From Hydrogenophaga sp. (GTDB lineage: Bacteria; Pseudomonadota; Gammaproteobacteria; Burkholderiales; Burkholderiaceae_C), in contig JALOSN010000146.1 of NCBI GenBank assembly GCA_025458415.1, positions 1 to 8,886 of the forward strand: a stretch of 8,886 nt of DNA, written 5' to 3'. Below the pieces are notes generated by a model. The model did no database searches. It had not been told where the DNA came from and was given only the letters and a program-made list of their open reading frames with translations. Shown here in pieces: positions 1 to 7,288 of this stretch; the first letter of the stretch is position 1; every line of letters starts with the position of its first letter. A program made the position numbers and the translations under genes.

Positions 1-1034
1 TCGGACAGCACGGTGTAGAAGGCGGTGATCGAGCCGACCCCGTTGAGTCCGTTGCCGCTGCGCTCGACCAGCTGGGGCAGCTTGGCAAAGCACGACGGCG
101 GGTAACCTTTGGTGGCCGGGGGCTCGCCGATCGCCAGGGCGATCTCGCGCTGGGCCATGGCGTAGCGGGTCAGCGAGTCCATCAGCAGCAGCACATGCAG
201 GCCGTCGTCGCGGAAGCGCTCGGCAATGGCGGTGGCGTAGGCGGCACCCTGCATGCGCACCAGCGGTGGTGCATCGGCCGGCGCGGCCACCACCACCGAG
301 CGCTGGCGCCCGTCCTGGCCCAGGATGTCCTCGATGAATTCCTTGACCTCGCGACCGCGTTCCCCGATCAGGCCGACCACGATGACATCGGCGCGGGTGT
401 AGCGGGCCATCATGCCCAGCAGCACGCTCTTGCCCACGCCGGAGCCGGCGAACAGGCCGATGCGCTGGCCTCGCCCGACGGTCAGCAGCGCGTTGATGGC
501 GCGCACGCCGGTGTCCAGCGGCTCGCGCACCGGATCGCGGTCCATGGCGTTGAGCGGGCCTCGGTCCATCGGCAGGGCCTCGACATCGGTGATCGGTCCC
601 AGGTGGTCCAGCGGTCGCCCGTGCGAGTCGACCACGCGCCCCAGCAGGCCCTTGCCCAGGGGCAGGCGCAGCACGCCCCGGTCACCGGCCGACGGCGGCC
701 GGTTGGGGAGTCCGACGCGGGGCACGGGCCGGTAGGGCGCCAGGGGTGTGACACGGGCGCCACTGGACAGGCCGTGGGTGTCGCCGGCCGGCATGAGGTA
801 GGCGCGGTCGCTGGAAAACCCGACCACCTCGGCCAGCACCGGTTCCTTGTCGCCGTTGGCGATCAGGCATTGGGAGCCCACCGGCACCTTCAGGCCGACG
901 GCTTCGAGCACCAGTCCGGCCAGGCGGGTGAGGGTGCCGCTGACTTCCAGCGGCGTGTGCACCCGGGCGTTGTCGCGCAGGTCGTCCATGAACCGGGACC
1001 AGCGGCCCGCGTCGGCCATGCGCTGTTCAGACAT
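1..1034 (-). CDS. fliI: Flagellar export ATPase FliI (C-terminus cut by window edge)
   Basis: FliI is the F1-like ATPase at the base of the flagellar type III export gate. It forms a hexamer at the membrane and works with FliH. The window shows 344 complete codons of a protein usually about 440-460 residues long; the rest lies beyond position 1. Visible motifs are the P-loop GSGVGKS (residues 197-203, positions 426-446), the GERGREV segment (224-230), the Walker B stretch VLLLMDS (281-287, Asp286) and the family stretch EPPATKGYPPS (304-314). The N-terminal ~100 residues fit the beta-barrel domain. The start is ATG at 1034, with GGAG seven bases upstream (1042-1045). The gene overlaps the fliH stop by 8 bp, which suggests translational coupling. 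Flagellar FliI rather than a virulence-type homologue is indicated by the fliF-G-H context. An in-frame ATG at codon 6 is a less likely start. Confidence 0.96.
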   Translation of the reverse strand, partial: MSEQRMADAGRWSRFMDDLRDNARVHTPLEVSGTLTRLAGLVLEAVGLKVPVGSQCLIANGDKEPVLAEVVGFSSDRAYLMPAGDTHGLSSGARVTPLAPYRPVPRVGLPNRPPSAGDRGVLRLPLGKGLLGRVVDSHGRPLDHLGPITDVEALPMDRGPLNAMDRDPVREPLDTGVRAINALLTVGRGQRIGLFAGSGVGKSVLLGMMARYTRADVIVVGLIGERGREVKEFIEDILGQDGRQRSVVVAAPADAPPLVRMQGAAYATAIAERFRDDGLHVLLLMDSLTRYAMAQREIALAIGEPPATKGYPPSCFAKLPQLVERSGNGLNGVGSITAFYTVLS

Positions 1035-1731
1035 CGGCGTTCTCCGGGCTCCACGGGCCTTCCAGCCCCAGGTTGCCGATGGCACGGGCCCAGCGCTTCT
1101 CGATCGAGGCATCAACCGTCGTGCTGGCCGAACTGACGATGCAGCCGCCGGGCGAGACCGACGGGTCCGGCACCAGCTCGGGCATGGGTCCCGAGGCGTT
1201 TTCGCGGAACGGGCTCTCCAGCGCCGCCAGGTCGTCCGGGTGCAGGCGCACGGTGGCGGGCAGGCCGTCTTCCACCAGCTGCGCCACCGCCTCGCCGATC
1301 AGGGGCTTGAGCGCCTGCGGGTTGTGGCGCAGCTCCTGCCGGATCACCTGGCGTGCCAGGTCACAGGCCAGTTCGAGCAGCTGGTGCGCAATCTGGTCCT
1401 CGCTGCGCACCAGGTGGTCGCGTGCGTCGTGCAGCAGCTGACCCAGGCGCACGCCGGTGTCCTCGATGGCCTGGCGGATCGGCCCTTCCAGCGCGTCGCG
1501 GGTTTCCTGGCTGCCGGCGTCGTGTCCGTGGGCGAACCCGTCGGCATAGGCTTTCTCCAGCAGTTCCTGCACCGATGGCTGGGCTTCAACCGGTTCGGTC
1601 TCGACGGGCGGGGCCTCGGCCCGGTCGGCCTGTCCTTCGTCCATCGACGAGAAATGCCAGGCCGACACGCCTTCGATCTCCTCCCGCGGCACAAAGCGGG
1701 TGTAGGCGCTGGATTTAGACGAGACTCTCAT
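1027..1731 (-). CDS. fliH: Flagellar export regulator FliH
   Basis: FliH forms dimers that hold FliI in the cytoplasm, restrain its ATPase activity and link it to the C ring (family knowledge). The product is 234 residues. Residues 35-55 are acidic and Pro-rich. They are followed by the glycine-repeat helix typical of FliH, A61xxxG65xxxG69xxxG73, and a C-terminal domain containing SPGGCIV and DASIEKRW, a signature also seen in the related V/F-ATPase E-subunit fold. The frame is open to a GTG at 1743, but I chose ATG 1731 because a clear GGAGG (1737-1741) sits five bases before it. The start overlaps the fliG stop by 17 bp, and the end overlaps fliI by 8 bp, so fliG-H-I look like one tightly coupled transcription unit. 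Confidence 0.93.
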   Translation of the reverse strand: MRVSSKSSAYTRFVPREEIEGVSAWHFSSMDEGQADRAEAPPVETEPVEAQPSVQELLEKAYADGFAHGHDAGSQETRDALEGPIRQAIEDTGVRLGQLLHDARDHLVRSEDQIAHQLLELACDLARQVIRQELRHNPQALKPLIGEAVAQLVEDGLPATVRLHPDDLAALESPFRENASGPMPELVPDPSVSPGGCIVSSASTTVDASIEKRWARAIGNLGLEGPWSPENADV

Positions 1732-2713
1732 CTTCGCCTCCACCGCCGATCACGATCTGGCCCTCGTCGGCCAGGCGGCGCACGACCTTGAGGATTTCCT
1801 TCTGCTGGGCCTCGACCTCCGACAGGCGCATCGGCCCGCGCGACTCCAGGTCTTCGCGCAGCGCCTCGGCAGCGCGGGAGGACATGTTGGACAGCACCAG
1901 GTTGCGCAGCTCGGTGCTGGCCCCCTTGAGCGAGACCACCAGCATGTCGGAAGACACCTCCTTGAGGATCAGCTGCATCGACTTGCCGTCGAGCTTGAGC
2001 AGATCCTCGAAGGTGAACATCTTGTCCATGATCTTCTGGGCCAGGTCCGGGTCGTGTTCCCGGATCGAATCCAGAACCGATGTCTCCAGCTGGGTGCCCA
2101 GCAGATTGATGATCTCGGCCGAGGTCTTGACCCCGCCCATCGAGGTCTTGCGGATCTTGTCGCCACCGGCCAGCACCTTGTAGAGCACCTCGTTGAGGTC
2201 TTTCAGGGCCGTGGGCTGGATGCCTTCGAGCGTGGCGATGCGCAGCATCACCTCGTTGCGTGTGCGTTCGCTGAAGTTCTTGAGCACACCGGCGGTCTGG
2301 TCGAATTCGAGGTGGACGAGGATGGCCGCCACGATCTGGGGATGCTCGTTGCGCAGCAGCTCGGCGATCGACAGCGGGTCCATCCATTTCAGGCTCTCGA
2401 TGCCCGATACATCGCCGCCTTGCAGGATGCGGTCGATCAGCAGAGAGGCCTTGTCGTCACCCAGGGCGCGCTTGAGCACCGACCGAACGTAGTTGTCGGT
2501 GTCCGACACCAGCAGGCGCTGCGAGGCGGCGGTTTCCGTGAACCTCGCCATCACCTGGCTGACGCGCTCGTTCGATACCGCGCGGGTGCGCGCAATGGTC
2601 TCGCCCAGCTTCTGCACTTCCTTGGGCGAGAGGTGCTTGAACACCTCGGCAGCCTCTTCCTCGCCCAGCGACATGAGAAAGATGGCCGCGTCGTTGAGTC
2701 CGTCGTCTTCCAT
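1715..2713 (-). CDS. fliG: Flagellar motor switch protein FliG
   Basis: FliG is the C-ring protein that binds the FliF C-terminus and contacts the MotA/MotB stator to generate torque. Its 332 residues match the family length. The middle domain carries the EHPQ motif (123-126), which helps bind FliM, and the hinge Gly-Gly at 193-194. By motif alignment with E. coli FliG, the torque-helix charges appear kept: Lys263, Arg280, Glu287-Asp288 (Asp-Asp in E. coli) and Arg296. Nothing suggests damage. The start ATG at 2713 gives the expected short N-terminal FliF-binding domain; the ribosome site before it (GAAAGA-type) is weak. The gene lies 31 bp after the fliF stop and overlaps fliH by 17 bp. If the fliF frameshift is real, premature termination of fliF translation could lower fliG expression by polarity. 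Confidence 0.97.
   Translation of the reverse strand: MEDDGLNDAAIFLMSLGEEEAAEVFKHLSPKEVQKLGETIARTRAVSNERVSQVMARFTETAASQRLLVSDTDNYVRSVLKRALGDDKASLLIDRILQGGDVSGIESLKWMDPLSIAELLRNEHPQIVAAILVHLEFDQTAGVLKNFSERTRNEVMLRIATLEGIQPTALKDLNEVLYKVLAGGDKIRKTSMGGVKTSAEIINLLGTQLETSVLDSIREHDPDLAQKIMDKMFTFEDLLKLDGKSMQLILKEVSSDMLVVSLKGASTELRNLVLSNMSSRAAEALREDLESRGPMRLSEVEAQQKEILKVVRRLADEGQIVIGGGGEDESLV
1737..1741 (-). promoter_or_regulatory. fliH ribosome binding site inside the fliG 3' end
   Basis: The minus strand reads GGAGG followed by a five-base spacer and ATG at 1731. The site lies within the Gly-rich C-terminal codons of fliG. It argues for the ATG start and against the GTG at 1743, which overlaps the site. 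Confidence 0.7.
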
Positions 2714-2744
2714 GGCTTGTCTTTCGGGTGGGCGGGCCCGGACC

Positions 2745-4438
2745 TCAGGTCGGGGCCTCGCCGTTGACCCAGCTCTTGACGATGTTGGCCACGGCGGCCG
2801 GGTTCTCCAGCGCCAGCCGTCGGGCTTCGGTCAGACGGGTGTGGTCCGGGTCCTCCTGGCCGTCCTTGGCGGGCATGGGCAGTCCCGGCCGCTCCGGCGT
2901 GTCGTTGAGCAGGGCGTCCAGCTGGGGTGCCGGTGTCGGCAGGGCCGGCGGCGTCTTCAGGGTTTTCATGGCCGGGCGGATCAGGCCCATGAGGATCAGC
3001 AGGCCCATGCCCAGCAGGCCCACCGGCCAGGCCAGTCGCGCCGCCAGTTCCTGTACCTGGGGGTTCTGCCACCAGGCGACCGGATCGACCTCGGGTTCCC
3101 GATCTTCGGTGAAGGCCACGTTGACCACGTTCACCGAATCGCCGCGTTCCCGGTCGAATCCGATGGTCTCGCGCACCAGTGCGGTCATCTGCTCCAGCTG
3201 CTCGGGCGGGATCGGTGTGGTGGTTTCCTTTCCGCTGCGGTCCGTCTTGGTCACATGGTTGATGACGACCGCGGCGCTGAGCCGGCGGACGGTGCCGGTG
3301 CCTTCGCGCACCACCTTCACGGTGCGGTCGACTTCGTAGTTGATGACCGACTCCCGGCGCATGCTGCCGGCCCGTTCGGTGTTGCCGGCCGCACCCAGCG
3401 GTGGTGCTTCGCCATTGACAGGTGCGGTGCTGGCGCCCGGCGGCTGGTTGGTCACGGCACCCGGAATGCCGGTGGGCTGGGCCGTGCCCGGGCTGCCGTC
3501 CTCGACGATCTGCTGGCTGCGCACGGTGCCCGGCTCGCCGCCCTGGTTGGGGCGGTGCTGCTCGGAGGTGGACTCGACCATCGAGAAGTCCACCTGGGCA
3601 TTCACCTGGGCCTTGACGTTGCCCCGGCCCACCAGGGGCTCCAGCATGTCCAGGATGCGCCGGGTGTGCAGCTGCTCGATCTGCTGCACGTACTGCAGCT
3701 TCTGCAGGTCGGTGCCCTGGTTCTGAGCATCCGGCGGATTGGACAGCAGGGTGCCGGCGTCATCGAGCACGCTGACCGACTTGGGGTTCATTTCGGGCAC
3801 GCTGGAGGCCACCAGGTGGACGATGCCGGCGATCTGGGCCTTGTCCAGCGTGCGACCCGGAAACAGCGACACCAGCCCGGAAACAGCGACACCAGCACCG
3901 ACGCTGACGGCTTCTGCTGTTCGCGGAAAAACCCGTTCTGGTTGGGCAGTGCCAGGTGTACGCGGGCGCTCTGCACCGACGACAGGGACTGGATGGAGCG
4001 TGTCAGTTCGCCTTCGAGGCCACGCTGGAAGGTCAGGCGCTCCTGGAACTGGGTCATGCCGAAGCGGTTGGCTTCCATGAGCTCGAAGCCGGTCACCGAA
4101 CCGCGCGGCAGGCCCTGCGAGGCCAGGCGCAGGCGGGTGTCATGCACCTTGTCGGCCGGCACCATGATGGCCTGACCGCCGTCGGTGTACTTGTAGGGTA
4201 CGTTCATCTGCGACAGCTGGGCCACGATGGCGCCACCGTCGCGGTCGCTCAGATTGGCAAACAGCACCCGCCACTCGGCCTGGCGACCCATGAAGAAAAG
4301 CGCCAGGGCCAGCGCGATCAGCGCCAGGGCCCCCAGGCCCAGCTTGAGCTTCTGCGAGCCATCCAGGCGGGCGAACCCGTCGGCCAGCGGGCTGCGTCGG
4401 GCGGGCTGGAGGTCCATCTCGGCTACGGTGGTGCTCAT
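2745..4438 (-). pseudogene. fliF: Flagellar MS-ring protein FliF, frameshifted by a 20-bp tandem duplication
   Basis: FliF builds the MS ring in the inner membrane, the foundation of the basal body. As written, translation from ATG 4438 reads 188 correct residues, then 28 out-of-frame residues, and stops at 3788. The rest of the protein continues in another frame down to 2745. Removing one copy of the repeat at 3856-3895 joins ...VLVSLFPG to RTLDKAQIAG and gives an uninterrupted 557-residue protein, normal for FliF. In repaired numbering there is a transmembrane helix at about 31-50, ring-building motifs between, a Gly/Pro-rich periplasmic loop, a second membrane helix at about 463-481, and the C-terminal FliG-binding segment with ENPAAVANIVKSWVN. 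The downstream frame has a GTG in the repeat, but that product would lack the first membrane helix. No clear ribosome site precedes 4438. The rest of the gene looks undecayed, so the lesion is recent, reversible or an artefact. Confidence 0.93.
3856..3895. repeat. Perfect 2 x 20-bp tandem repeat inside fliF
   Basis: The unit CCCGGAAACAGCGACACCAG occurs at 3856-3875 and again, without a mismatch, at 3876-3895. Twenty is not a multiple of three, so the extra copy shifts the fliF frame. With one copy the reading frame is continuous. Either copy can be the added one. Two short perfect copies in tandem are prone to loss or gain by replication slippage. Confidence 0.97.
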
Positions 4439-4456
4439 GGCGGCGAATGGGTGACG

Positions 4457-4479
4457 AAAAGGCCGAGCTTTGGCCCCTT
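4457..4479 (-). other. Hairpin in the fliF leader, terminator-like
   Basis: On the minus strand the arms AAGGGGCC and GGCCTTTT can pair over 8 bp, including two G-U pairs, around a seven-base loop. The stem ends in a four-T run 18 bases before the fliF ATG. The T run belongs to the stem and no longer U tract follows, so termination is uncertain. It could equally limit ribosome access or be chance. The fliE/fliF intergenic space (4439-4549) otherwise shows no convincing promoter. Confidence 0.35.
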
Positions 4480-4549
4480 ATTCCCCGACTGTCTTGCCAG
4501 GCCCCACCCTAGCATCAGGGACATCTGCCTTGTGTGGAAGGAACACCCC

Positions 4550-4879
4550 ATGGAAACGCGCATTTCCCCCCTGACCAGCCAGTCCCTGCAACTCCAGGGC
4601 GCCGGTTTCAAGCGCCCGGTCGCCTCGGGTGCATCGGGCGCCGTGGGTGGTGTCGGCACCGGATTCGCCGGCAACTTCAAGGCTGCCCTGCAGGAGGTCA
4701 GCAAGGCCCAGAACGAGGCCTCGCGGCTGCAGACCCAGGTTCAGCTGGGCAATCCGAAGGTCAGTCTGGAGGAGACGATGCTGGCCATGCAGAAGGCCCA
4801 GATCGGCTTCCAGGCCACCCTGCACGTGCGCAACCGCATGGTCCAGGCCTACACCGACATCATGAACATGAGCGTCTGA
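4550..4879 (+). CDS. fliE: Flagellar hook-basal body protein FliE
   Basis: FliE is a small exported protein that joins the MS ring to the proximal rod and is needed for export of later substrates. The 109-residue product begins METRISPL. Its C-terminal third carries the strongly conserved pattern (MLAMQKAQIGFQA, then VRNRMVQAYTDIMNMSV), including the R-N-x-x-V-x-A-Y-x-x-I-M core. The start at 4550 is chosen because AAGGA (4538-4542) stands seven bases upstream; the plus-strand frame is open far further 5' but only as the antisense of fliF. It is the only plus-strand gene here, diverging from fliF across 111 bp and converging on fliT with 21 bp between stops. A separate divergent fliE is also seen in enterics. 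Its promoter was not identified. Confidence 0.95.
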   Translation: METRISPLTSQSLQLQGAGFKRPVASGASGAVGGVGTGFAGNFKAALQEVSKAQNEASRLQTQVQLGNPKVSLEETMLAMQKAQIGFQATLHVRNRMVQAYTDIMNMSV

Positions 4880-4900
4880 GCCCCTTCGGGCCCGGCACGC
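4880..4900. other. Short convergent gap between fliE and fliT
   Basis: The 21 bp between the two stop codons contain GCCC-CTTC-GGGC (4880-4891), a four-pair GC stem. There is no T tract on either strand, so this is not a convincing terminator although both transcripts must end near here. Confidence 0.3.
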
Positions 4901-5197
4901 TCAATGCACCTGTCCCTTGTTGTCCATCAGCTGCTCAAGGTCGTTCAGCCAGGGCTCGGCCAGGCAGCGGATCTCGGCGTCGGTGCGCAGGATGCGCTGC
5001 ATGATCTTCGCCTTCTCCTTGCGCTCCTCAGGGGCCAGCTGATCGGTCCGCGAGCGGGCGCGCAGCTGCGCGATCAGGACGGCGCAGGCACCTTCAAGTT
5101 TGACCACCTGGTCCCAGTTCTCGGCTTGGGCGGCCGCCAGCATTTTCTGGCTGGCGTTTTCGATGGCCTTGTAGTAGTCCAGCAAGGTGTGCTCCAT
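4901..5197 (-). CDS. fliT: FliT-like flagellar export chaperone
   Basis: FliT is the dedicated chaperone of the cap protein FliD; in enterics it also feeds back on FlhDC and binds FliI and FliJ. This 98-residue protein is all-helical in character, with the typical pattern of MLAAAQAENWDQVVKLE near the N-terminus (an aromatic plus acidic helix) and a C-terminal helix ILRTDAEIRCLAEPWLNDLEQLM. Family similarity is modest, so the call leans on position directly after fliS as well as pattern. The start ATG 5197 follows the fliS TGA by two bases and has GGAG inside the fliS end, so the two genes are probably translationally coupled. The longer in-frame upstream ATG at 5263 would overlap fliS heavily and is rejected. 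Confidence 0.8.
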   Translation of the reverse strand: MEHTLLDYYKAIENASQKMLAAAQAENWDQVVKLEGACAVLIAQLRARSRTDQLAPEERKEKAKIMQRILRTDAEIRCLAEPWLNDLEQLMDNKGQVH

Positions 5198-5199
5198 GA

Positions 5200-5634
5200 T
5201 CAGGCTCCAGCGCCCGGGACGGGTTGAAGATAGGCCGGGCCGGGGCCCTTGATCTGCTGCCACGAACGCGCCACAGGCTCCAGCAGGCCCAGGGTCTCTT
5301 CCAGCGCCTTGCGGTCGTTGCGCAGATTGGCCTGCATCAGGCGCACCAGGCAGTAGCCATAGAGCTGGTGCAGGTTGGCGGCGATCTCGCCGCCATCCTT
5401 GAGGTTCAGGCCGGCCTTGAGCCCTTCCTCGATGATGCGAACCGCCTTGCCCAGCGACTCGCTCTTGGTCACCAGGTCCTGTCGGTCGATGGCGCCCTGG
5501 GCGGACTTGATGTGGCGCAGCAGGGCTTCGAACAGCAGACCGACCAGCTGGTGCGGATCGGCGCCCTGGACGCTGGTTTCAGCGGCGATCCTGCGGTAGG
5601 CTGCGGCGGCTCGTGAGGGGACAGAGGTGAACAT
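5200..5634 (-). CDS. fliS: Flagellin export chaperone FliS
   Basis: FliS binds the C-terminal D0 region of flagellin in the cytoplasm, blocks premature polymerisation and hands it to the export gate. The product is 144 residues. It opens with the family-type segment AAAAYRRIAAETSVQGADPHQLVGLLFE split across residues 10-37, with the Y-x-x-x-x-x-E-T and P-H-x-L-V-x-L-L-F-E signatures, and then helical segments ending near residue 130. A Pro/Gly/Ala tail (GPGPAYLQPVPGAGA) is slightly unusual and probably disordered. ATG 5634 is preceded by AAGGA (5644-5648, nine-base spacer). It follows fliD by 209 bp containing a terminator and then its own sigma-28-like promoter, so fliS-fliT appear to form a separate late operon. 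Confidence 0.95.
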   Translation of the reverse strand: MFTSVPSRAAAAYRRIAAETSVQGADPHQLVGLLFEALLRHIKSAQGAIDRQDLVTKSESLGKAVRIIEEGLKAGLNLKDGGEIAANLHQLYGYCLVRLMQANLRNDRKALEETLGLLEPVARSWQQIKGPGPAYLQPVPGAGA

Positions 5635-5665
5635 GGTGGTGGTTCCTTGTGCCTGATGCCTGGAA

Positions 5666-5692
5666 CTATCGGCAATTGTTCACGCCACTGAA
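5666..5692 (-). promoter_or_regulatory. Sigma-28 (FliA)-type promoter for fliS-fliT
   Basis: On the minus strand the -10 element reads GCCGATAG (5666-5673), seven of eight matches to the FliA consensus GCCGATAA. Exactly 11 bases upstream is TTCAGTGG (5685-5692), only four of eight to TAAAGTTT. The expected transcript start is near 5659, about 25 bases before the fliS ATG and leaving room for the AAGGA site. The weak -35 keeps confidence moderate. Confidence 0.6.
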
Positions 5693-5707
5693 GTGCCTGT
5701 GTGGCAC
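5693..5707. repeat. Small inverted repeat upstream of the fliS promoter
   Basis: GTGCC-TGTGT-GGCAC is a perfect five-base inverted repeat abutting the -35 side of the fliS promoter. It could be an activator or repressor half-site pair, but it is short and may be chance. Confidence 0.3.
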
Positions 5708-5790
5708 AAGTGCGGGCCAATTGGCATGTTGATCGCGTGAACGGATTCCGGTCTGCCTGTTCAAGGTGGAGGTGAGGGTGAAATCCACAG

Positions 5791-5826
5791 AAAAAGGCCC
5801 TGCCGACAGCGGTCGAAGCAGGGCCT
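5791..5826 (-). terminator. Rho-independent terminator after fliD
   Basis: On the minus strand a perfect nine-pair stem AGGCCCTGC / GCAGGGCCT (5818-5826 with 5795-5803) encloses a 14-base loop and runs into five Ts (5791-5795). It begins 18 bases past the fliD stop, which separates fliD from fliS-fliT. Confidence 0.88.
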
Positions 5827-5843
5827 GGCCGGGCTGTCGGGGA

Positions 5844-7268
5844 TCAGTTGCCGCTGCTGCGGTTCCAGAGTGTCACCTGCTGGCTGACGAAGGCACTCAG
5901 GCCGTTGAGGCCGGCCAGTTTCGTGTCCAGGGCGGTGTACTGGGCCAGCAGGCGTCGCTCCGAGCGGCTGACCCGTTCTTCGAGCCGTTCCTGGTCGCGG
6001 CTGTTTCGGTCCAGCGCCGACTGCAGCGCCTCGCTGCGGTTGCTCAGCGAGCCGCCGGCATTGTTCACCCCATCGGCAAATGCCTTGAGCTTGAGTCCGA
6101 ATCCCTGGGTGAGCGGATTGCCGGTGCGGGCGGAGAACAGGTCCTGCAGGCCCCCGAGATCGGCCATCGCCGCGTCGAGCCTGCTGGCATCGATGGCCAG
6201 TGCCCCGCCACCCTTGAGCTCGATGCCCACATCCACCAGGCGCGTGAAAGGGGTGCTGTTGGTGATCGAGCGCATCATGCCCCGCAGCGCATTCTGCAGG
6301 CCGGTGGCGGTGGAGTCGCCTTGCAGCGGTCCCCCCTTCTTGGTCGCCTCGTCGTACTTGAGGGCGTTCGACAGCGTGCTGTTGACCGTGTTGTAGGCGT
6401 TGACGAAGGCCTCGATGTCGGCCCGGATGCGCGCGGTGTCGCTGCTCACCGTCACCTCCACCGGCTGGCTGGTGGTCTGGGTCAATTGCAGGTTGAGACC
6501 GGGCAGGGTGTCCGTGAGCCGGTTGCTGGAGGTGCTGATGGCCACCCCGTTGATGCTGAGCTCGGCATTGAGCCCCGACTGCGCCAGGGTCATGCCCCCC
6601 GGGGCCGATCCGTTGAAGGCCAGTCGCGACAGGCCGGCGGCATCGCCGTCGTTGCCATCGTCATCGGCCACCGAAATGCGGAAGCCGGCGCTCTCACCGG
6701 TCTCGCGCGACTGGATCATCAGCCGTTCGCCGGAGGCGTCGCGCAGCACGGAGGCGTTGACGCCGGCACCCGCCGCGTTGATGCGGGCGGCGATGGCGCC
6801 GAGCGAGTCTTCACCGGCAAGGATGTCGATGCTGACGGCCGGTGTGCCCGACGCATTGAAGCTGCCGCCAGACCAGCTGCCCAGTTCGATGCTGATGGTG
6901 CCGGTGCCGACACCCACGCCCGTGGCCACGGCCTGCGACGCGGCCGACTGGGCGCGCGCCAGTTGCTGCACGTCGATGGTGTAGCTGCCGGGCACGGCGT
7001 TGGCGCCGGCGCTGGCGCCGATGGCCGCCGCATTGGACGAGGTGGCGGAAACCTGGCCCCAGCTGGCGCTGGAAGACAGGCGGGCGGCTGCGTCACCCAG
7101 GGTGGCGATCTGCGATTTGATGGTGCCGTACAGGGACAGGCGCGACTGCAGCGTGGTGGCCTGCGTCTGCAGCTGGCGGATCGGTGCCCGTTCGATGGAC
7201 ACCAGTTGCGACACGATGCTTTGCACATCGAGACCACTGCCAATGCCGGGGGAGGAGATGGTGGCCAT
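5844..7268 (-). CDS. fliD: Flagellar filament cap protein FliD (HAP2)
   Basis: FliD forms the pentameric or hexameric cap at the filament tip that folds incoming flagellin. The product is 474 residues, similar to many FliD proteins. The N-terminus MATISSPGIGSGLDVQSIV and following helix LVSIERAPIRQLQTQ are typical of the HAP2 N-terminal region. The centre (about residues 150-195) has the flagellin-hook-IN type segment ARINAAGAGVNASVLRD. The C-terminus, from about residue 420, is a long coiled coil with dense charged heptads (LDRNSRDQERLEERVSRSE) ending in FVSQQ. The frame is open to 7310, but the start at 7268 is supported by AAAGG with a six-base spacer and by the conserved N-terminus; the extra 14 residues would be encoded by a terminator stem. 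fliC lies 139 bp upstream on the same strand. Confidence 0.96.
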   Translation of the reverse strand: MATISSPGIGSGLDVQSIVSQLVSIERAPIRQLQTQATTLQSRLSLYGTIKSQIATLGDAAARLSSSASWGQVSATSSNAAAIGASAGANAVPGSYTIDVQQLARAQSAASQAVATGVGVGTGTISIELGSWSGGSFNASGTPAVSIDILAGEDSLGAIAARINAAGAGVNASVLRDASGERLMIQSRETGESAGFRISVADDDGNDGDAAGLSRLAFNGSAPGGMTLAQSGLNAELSINGVAISTSSNRLTDTLPGLNLQLTQTTSQPVEVTVSSDTARIRADIEAFVNAYNTVNSTLSNALKYDEATKKGGPLQGDSTATGLQNALRGMMRSITNSTPFTRLVDVGIELKGGGALAIDASRLDAAMADLGGLQDLFSARTGNPLTQGFGLKLKAFADGVNNAGGSLSNRSEALQSALDRNSRDQERLEERVSRSERRLLAQYTALDTKLAGLNGLSAFVSQQVTLWNRSSGN

Positions 7269-7288
7269 GGTTCGCCTTTCTCGGAATG

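Noticed and set aside
2745..3872. Separate gene starting at the GTG inside the repeat, giving a 375-residue FliF C-terminal protein
   Set aside because: It has no ribosome site suited to internal initiation and begins exactly where the duplication breaks the frame, so it is best read as the displaced part of fliF.
3838..3900. Programmed ribosomal frameshift in fliF
   Set aside because: No slippery heptamer is present, and the frame change is fully explained by the 20-bp duplication.
2493..4175. 560-codon open frame on the plus strand across fliF/fliG
   Set aside because: It is antisense to two clearly recognised flagellar genes. Long antisense frames are expected from GC-rich codon use, and its translation has no recognisable domain.
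4471..4499. Two abutting sigma-54-like elements pointing to fliE (TGGC at 4471) and fliF (TGGC at 4499)
   Set aside because: Each lacks one of the near-invariant GC bases at -12/-13, so neither can be called as a sigma-54 promoter from sequence alone.
5672..5690. Sigma-54-like TGGC...TTGC upstream of fliS
   Set aside because: The spacing between GG and GC is one base longer than the strict ten, and the same bases fit a sigma-28 -10 element much better.
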